64,000 nt of DNA from Variovorax sp. OK212 (GTDB taxonomy: Bacteria; Pseudomonadota; Gammaproteobacteria; Burkholderiales; Burkholderiaceae_C). The notes under the pieces are model-generated. The model had not been told where the DNA came from, did not search any database, and was given only the letters and a program-made list of their open reading frames with translations. How positions within the stretch are numbered: the first letter of the stretch is position 1; every line of letters begins with the position of its first letter. Both the position numbers and the translations under genes were made by a program. Below are positions 61,741 to 64,000 of the stretch, in pieces. The stretch spans positions 1 to 64,000 of the forward strand of contig NZ_FOLP01000001.1 in assembly GCF_900112425.1 (NCBI RefSeq), in the 5' to 3' direction.

Positions 61741-62988
61741 ATGAAGAGGCCGTCCATTCCCCGGCGCGCGCCCGCCGTCACGCAGCAGGCGCTGAACCTG
61801 ATGGGCGAGCGCTTCCGTGCCGCTTTCGCGCAGGGCGACTTCACGCAGGCGCTGAAGTTCGCCACGCAGGCCTGGCACGCCACGCACAGCCCGCAGCCGC
61901 TGGCCGACATGGCGCTGTGCCAGATGCGCCTGGGCCAGCCGCAGCAGGCCTACGACACCTACCGCCGCGCCGTGCAGCACCTGAAGACCGCGAACACCTA
62001 CGACGGCCTGGCGGAAGCGGCGGGGCAGCTGGGCCGGCGCGACGAGGTGCGCGACCACGGCACCGCGTCGCTGCGGCTGAAGCTGCAGGAGGCCGAGCGC
62101 GAGACGCCGGCCGCCACGCACGCCGCGCCGGTGCTGAAGCCCTTCGACCCCGCGGCGCGCGAGCGCAATGCCATCGCCTTCAGCCTCTTCGGGCGCGACC
62201 CGCGCTACTGCGAGATGGCGGTGCTCAATGCGCGCGCGGGGCGCGCGCTGTTTCCGGAGTGGACCTGCCGCTTCTACCTCGACGATTCGGTGCCCGAGGC
62301 CGTGCGGCAGCGGTTGTCGGGGGAGGGCGCGTCGGTCATCGACATGCGCCATGCCGAGGGCCACGACCTGCCCGGCACGATGTGGCGCTTTCTTGCGCTC
62401 GACGACCGCGGGCTCGACCGCGTGCAGTTGCGCGACGCCGACGCGCTGCTGTCCACGCGCGACCAAGCGGCCGTGCGCGCGTGGTGCGCGTCGGACCGCT
62501 GGTTCCACGCCATGCGCGACTACCCCACGCATTCCGAGCTGATGCTGGCCGGCCTGTGGGGCGCGTGCACGGGCATGTTCCGCGACCTGGCGGGCGACAT
62601 GCGCGCGTACCTGGAGGGCCGGCCGTTCTCGGCGCGCTATGCCGACCAGCACTTCCTGCGGCACCGCGTCTGGCGGGTGGCGCAGCACAGCCTGCTCATG
62701 CACGACGCCTGGTTCGACCTGCCCGGCAGCCTGCCCTTTCCCGCGCACGCGCCGATGGCGGTGGAGCCGCGCTACGCGCACGTGGGCGCGAACATCGGCG
62801 CGCCGTCGATGCACGTGGCGCACGCCGCGCCCGACGGCCAGCCGGTCACGTGGACGCTGTACGACGCGGCGGGGCAGGCGGTGTGCGCCTACGACGCCGT
62901 CGTGTCCGGCAACGGCTTCATCGCCGGCATTCCCGCGCCCTATGCGGCCGAGCTGGCGGCGGGGCGGTGGAAGGTCGTCACGCGCTGA
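61741..62988 (+). CDS. TPR plus glycosyltransferase-like protein in the adhesin operon
   Basis: 415 residues, 24 bases after the adaptor gene and probably the last gene of the operon. Residues about 15-120 form TPR-like helices (FAQGDFTQALKFATQAWHAT; CQMRLGQPQQAYDTYRRAV). Residues about 140-345 resemble a GT-A-type glycosyltransferase (AIAFSLFGRDPRYCEMAVLN; CRFYLDDSVPEAV), with a possible metal-binding RDADALL. The C-terminal 70 residues are a separate beta-like part. It has no signal peptide, so it would act in the cytoplasm, perhaps on the adhesin before export. The function is inferred only. Confidence 0.7.
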   Translation: MKRPSIPRRAPAVTQQALNLMGERFRAAFAQGDFTQALKFATQAWHATHSPQPLADMALCQMRLGQPQQAYDTYRRAVQHLKTANTYDGLAEAAGQLGRRDEVRDHGTASLRLKLQEAERETPAATHAAPVLKPFDPAARERNAIAFSLFGRDPRYCEMAVLNARAGRALFPEWTCRFYLDDSVPEAVRQRLSGEGASVIDMRHAEGHDLPGTMWRFLALDDRGLDRVQLRDADALLSTRDQAAVRAWCASDRWFHAMRDYPTHSELMLAGLWGACTGMFRDLAGDMRAYLEGRPFSARYADQHFLRHRVWRVAQHSLLMHDAWFDLPGSLPFPAHAPMAVEPRYAHVGANIGAPSMHVAHAAPDGQPVTWTLYDAAGQAVCAYDAVVSGNGFIAGIPAPYAAELAAGRWKVVTR

Positions 62989-63157
62989 GCCGAACCCCGT
63001 CTCGCGAGGGCCTGAGGGTTTTCCCGAGGGTATCGGTCCGGCGGATCGGACGGACACCGCCCGCGCCATCCGGACCATCGGCAGGCCGGCCGCGGCGCCG
63101 CGCCACCGCACCCAATGAAATCAACGACTTAGCACCGCCTGCGGCCCATGCCGGCCG

Positions 63158-63173
63158 TGGCATGTCGATTGCT
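63158..63173 (+). promoter_or_regulatory. Sigma-54 promoter (-24/-12) of dctA
   Basis: TGGCATGTCGATTGCT matches TGGCAY-R-N4-TTGCW with the exact GG-N10-GC spacing, 60 bases before the dctA ATG. C4-dicarboxylate transporters are classically sigma-54/DctBD-controlled. Upstream, GTCCG (63036) and CGGAC (63047) form a short inverted repeat that could be an activator site. Confidence 0.8.
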
Positions 63174-63233
63174 GAGTGATCCGGCCGGCCGTGCCTCCCG
63201 TTGCGAGCCCGGCCACGAGACTGGAGACACACC

Positions 63234-64000
63234 ATGAGCACCCCCGCGGAACAACCGAACACACCCAAGCCCTTCTACAAGTCCCTGTACCTGCAGGTCA
63301 TCACGGCCATCGTGCTGGGCGTGCTGCTCGGGCACTTCTACCCCGACACCGGCGCCTCGATGAAGCCGCTGGGCGACGGCTTCATCAAGCTGATCAAGAT
63401 GATCATCGCGCCGATCATCTTCTGCACGGTGGTGGTGGGCATCGCCGGCATGGAAGACATGAAGAAGGTCGGCAAGACCGGCGGGCTGGCGCTGCTGTAC
63501 TTCGAGATCGTGAGCAGCATCGCGCTGGTGGTGGGCCTCGTGATCATCAACATCGTGCGGCCCGGCGCCGGCATGAACGTCGACGTGACGCAGCTCGACA
63601 CCAAGGGCATCGCGGCCTACACCGGCCCCGGCAAGATGCAGAGCACCACCGACTTCGTGCTCAACATCATTCCCAACACGCTGGTCGATGCCTTCGCCAA
63701 GGGCGAGATCCTGCAGGTGCTGCTGATCGCGGTGATGTTCGGCTTCGCGCTGCACCGCTTCGGCGGGCGCGGCACGCTGGTGTTCGACGTGATCGAGAAG
63801 GGCTCGCACGTGCTCTTCGTGATCGTCGGCTACATCATGAAGCTCGCGCCCATCGGTGCCTTCGGCGCCATGGCCTTCACCATCGGCAAATACGGCGTGA
63901 GTTCGCTGCTGCAGCTGGGCCAGCTGATGGTCACGTTCTACGCCACCTGCCTGCTGTTCATCTTCGTGGTGCTCGGAGGCATCGCCAGGTTCCACGGCTT
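63234..64000 (+). CDS. dctA: C4-dicarboxylate transporter DctA (partial, 3' end outside the window)
   Basis: The first 255 residues are visible from ATG 63234, with GGAG at 63222. DctA is a sodium- or proton-coupled symporter of the DAACS family that takes up succinate, fumarate and malate. The conserved N-terminal region is clear: [40 protein letters not shown], and later [20 protein letters not shown]. It is likely controlled through the sigma-54 promoter just upstream. Confidence 0.95.
   Translation, partial: MSTPAEQPNTPKPFYKSLYLQVITAIVLGVLLGHFYPDTGASMKPLGDGFIKLIKMIIAPIIFCTVVVGIAGMEDMKKVGKTGGLALLYFEIVSSIALVVGLVIINIVRPGAGMNVDVTQLDTKGIAAYTGPGKMQSTTDFVLNIIPNTLVDAFAKGEILQVLLIAVMFGFALHRFGGRGTLVFDVIEKGSHVLFVIVGYIMKLAPIGAFGAMAFTIGKYGVSSLLQLGQLMVTFYATCLLFIFVVLGGIARFHG

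Noticed and set aside
62989..63157. Terminator after the adhesin operon
   Set aside because: Only a 3-bp GGG-TTTT-CCC stem and scattered short repeats are present; I cannot support an intrinsic terminator.

Overview
The window is about 64 kb of very GC-rich DNA from a betaproteobacterium of the order Burkholderiales, most likely family Comamonadaceae and close to Variovorax. I base this on the tuf - tRNA-Trp - secE - nusG - rplKAJL - rpoBC order, the RpoB/RpoC sequences, the rsmB - DUF4390 - NtrY-like - short NtrX-like cluster, and general codon use. The identification is by recognition, not by a search.

Region 1 (1-12.5 kb) is core information processing: the end of tuf, tRNA-Trp, secE-nusG, the L11/L1 and L10/L7-L12 operons with an L10-type leader, two stem-loops in the rplL-rpoB spacer, rpoB, rpoC and a strong terminator. 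Region 2 (12.5-18.5 kb) holds a LemA-like membrane protein, rsmB, a DUF4390 exported protein, an NtrY-type sensor kinase and a response regulator with no AAA+ domain, then tRNA-Phe. Region 3 (18.5-24.2 kb) has small hypothetical genes, a UPF0104 membrane protein, a PaaI-type thioesterase, and a two-component pair (REC-AraC regulator and 7TMR-DISM kinase).

Region 4 (24.2-37.3 kb) is accessory surface biology. A 2690-residue exported protein of DUF11 and SdrD-B/CNA-B-like repeats is translationally coupled to a 1450-residue OmpA-domain plus beta-barrel protein. The divergent two-component pair shares its upstream region, which contains a near-perfect CRP-type palindrome. Region 5 (37.3-42.5 kb) is a set of small regulatory and metabolic units: an Asp/Glu racemase divergent from an XRE-cupin regulator with repeated CGAACGA boxes, a self-cleaving LexA/CI-type repressor with its own operator and a second copy of that operator downstream, and an amidohydrolase-MFS exporter pair.

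Region 6 (42.5-63 kb) is the most striking part: a complete type I secretion adhesin operon. An AT-rich leader precedes a 4677-residue Bap/LapF-like adhesin. The adhesin contains an 11 x 82-residue array, an 18 x 108-residue array, an integrin-like FG-GAP/VCBS block and an RTX/T1SS C-terminal signal. It is followed by a TolC-like outer-membrane protein, an ABC transporter with a degenerate C39-like domain, an HlyD-type adaptor, and an unusual TPR plus glycosyltransferase-like protein that I suggest may modify the adhesin. The window closes with the start of dctA behind a textbook sigma-54 -24/-12 promoter.
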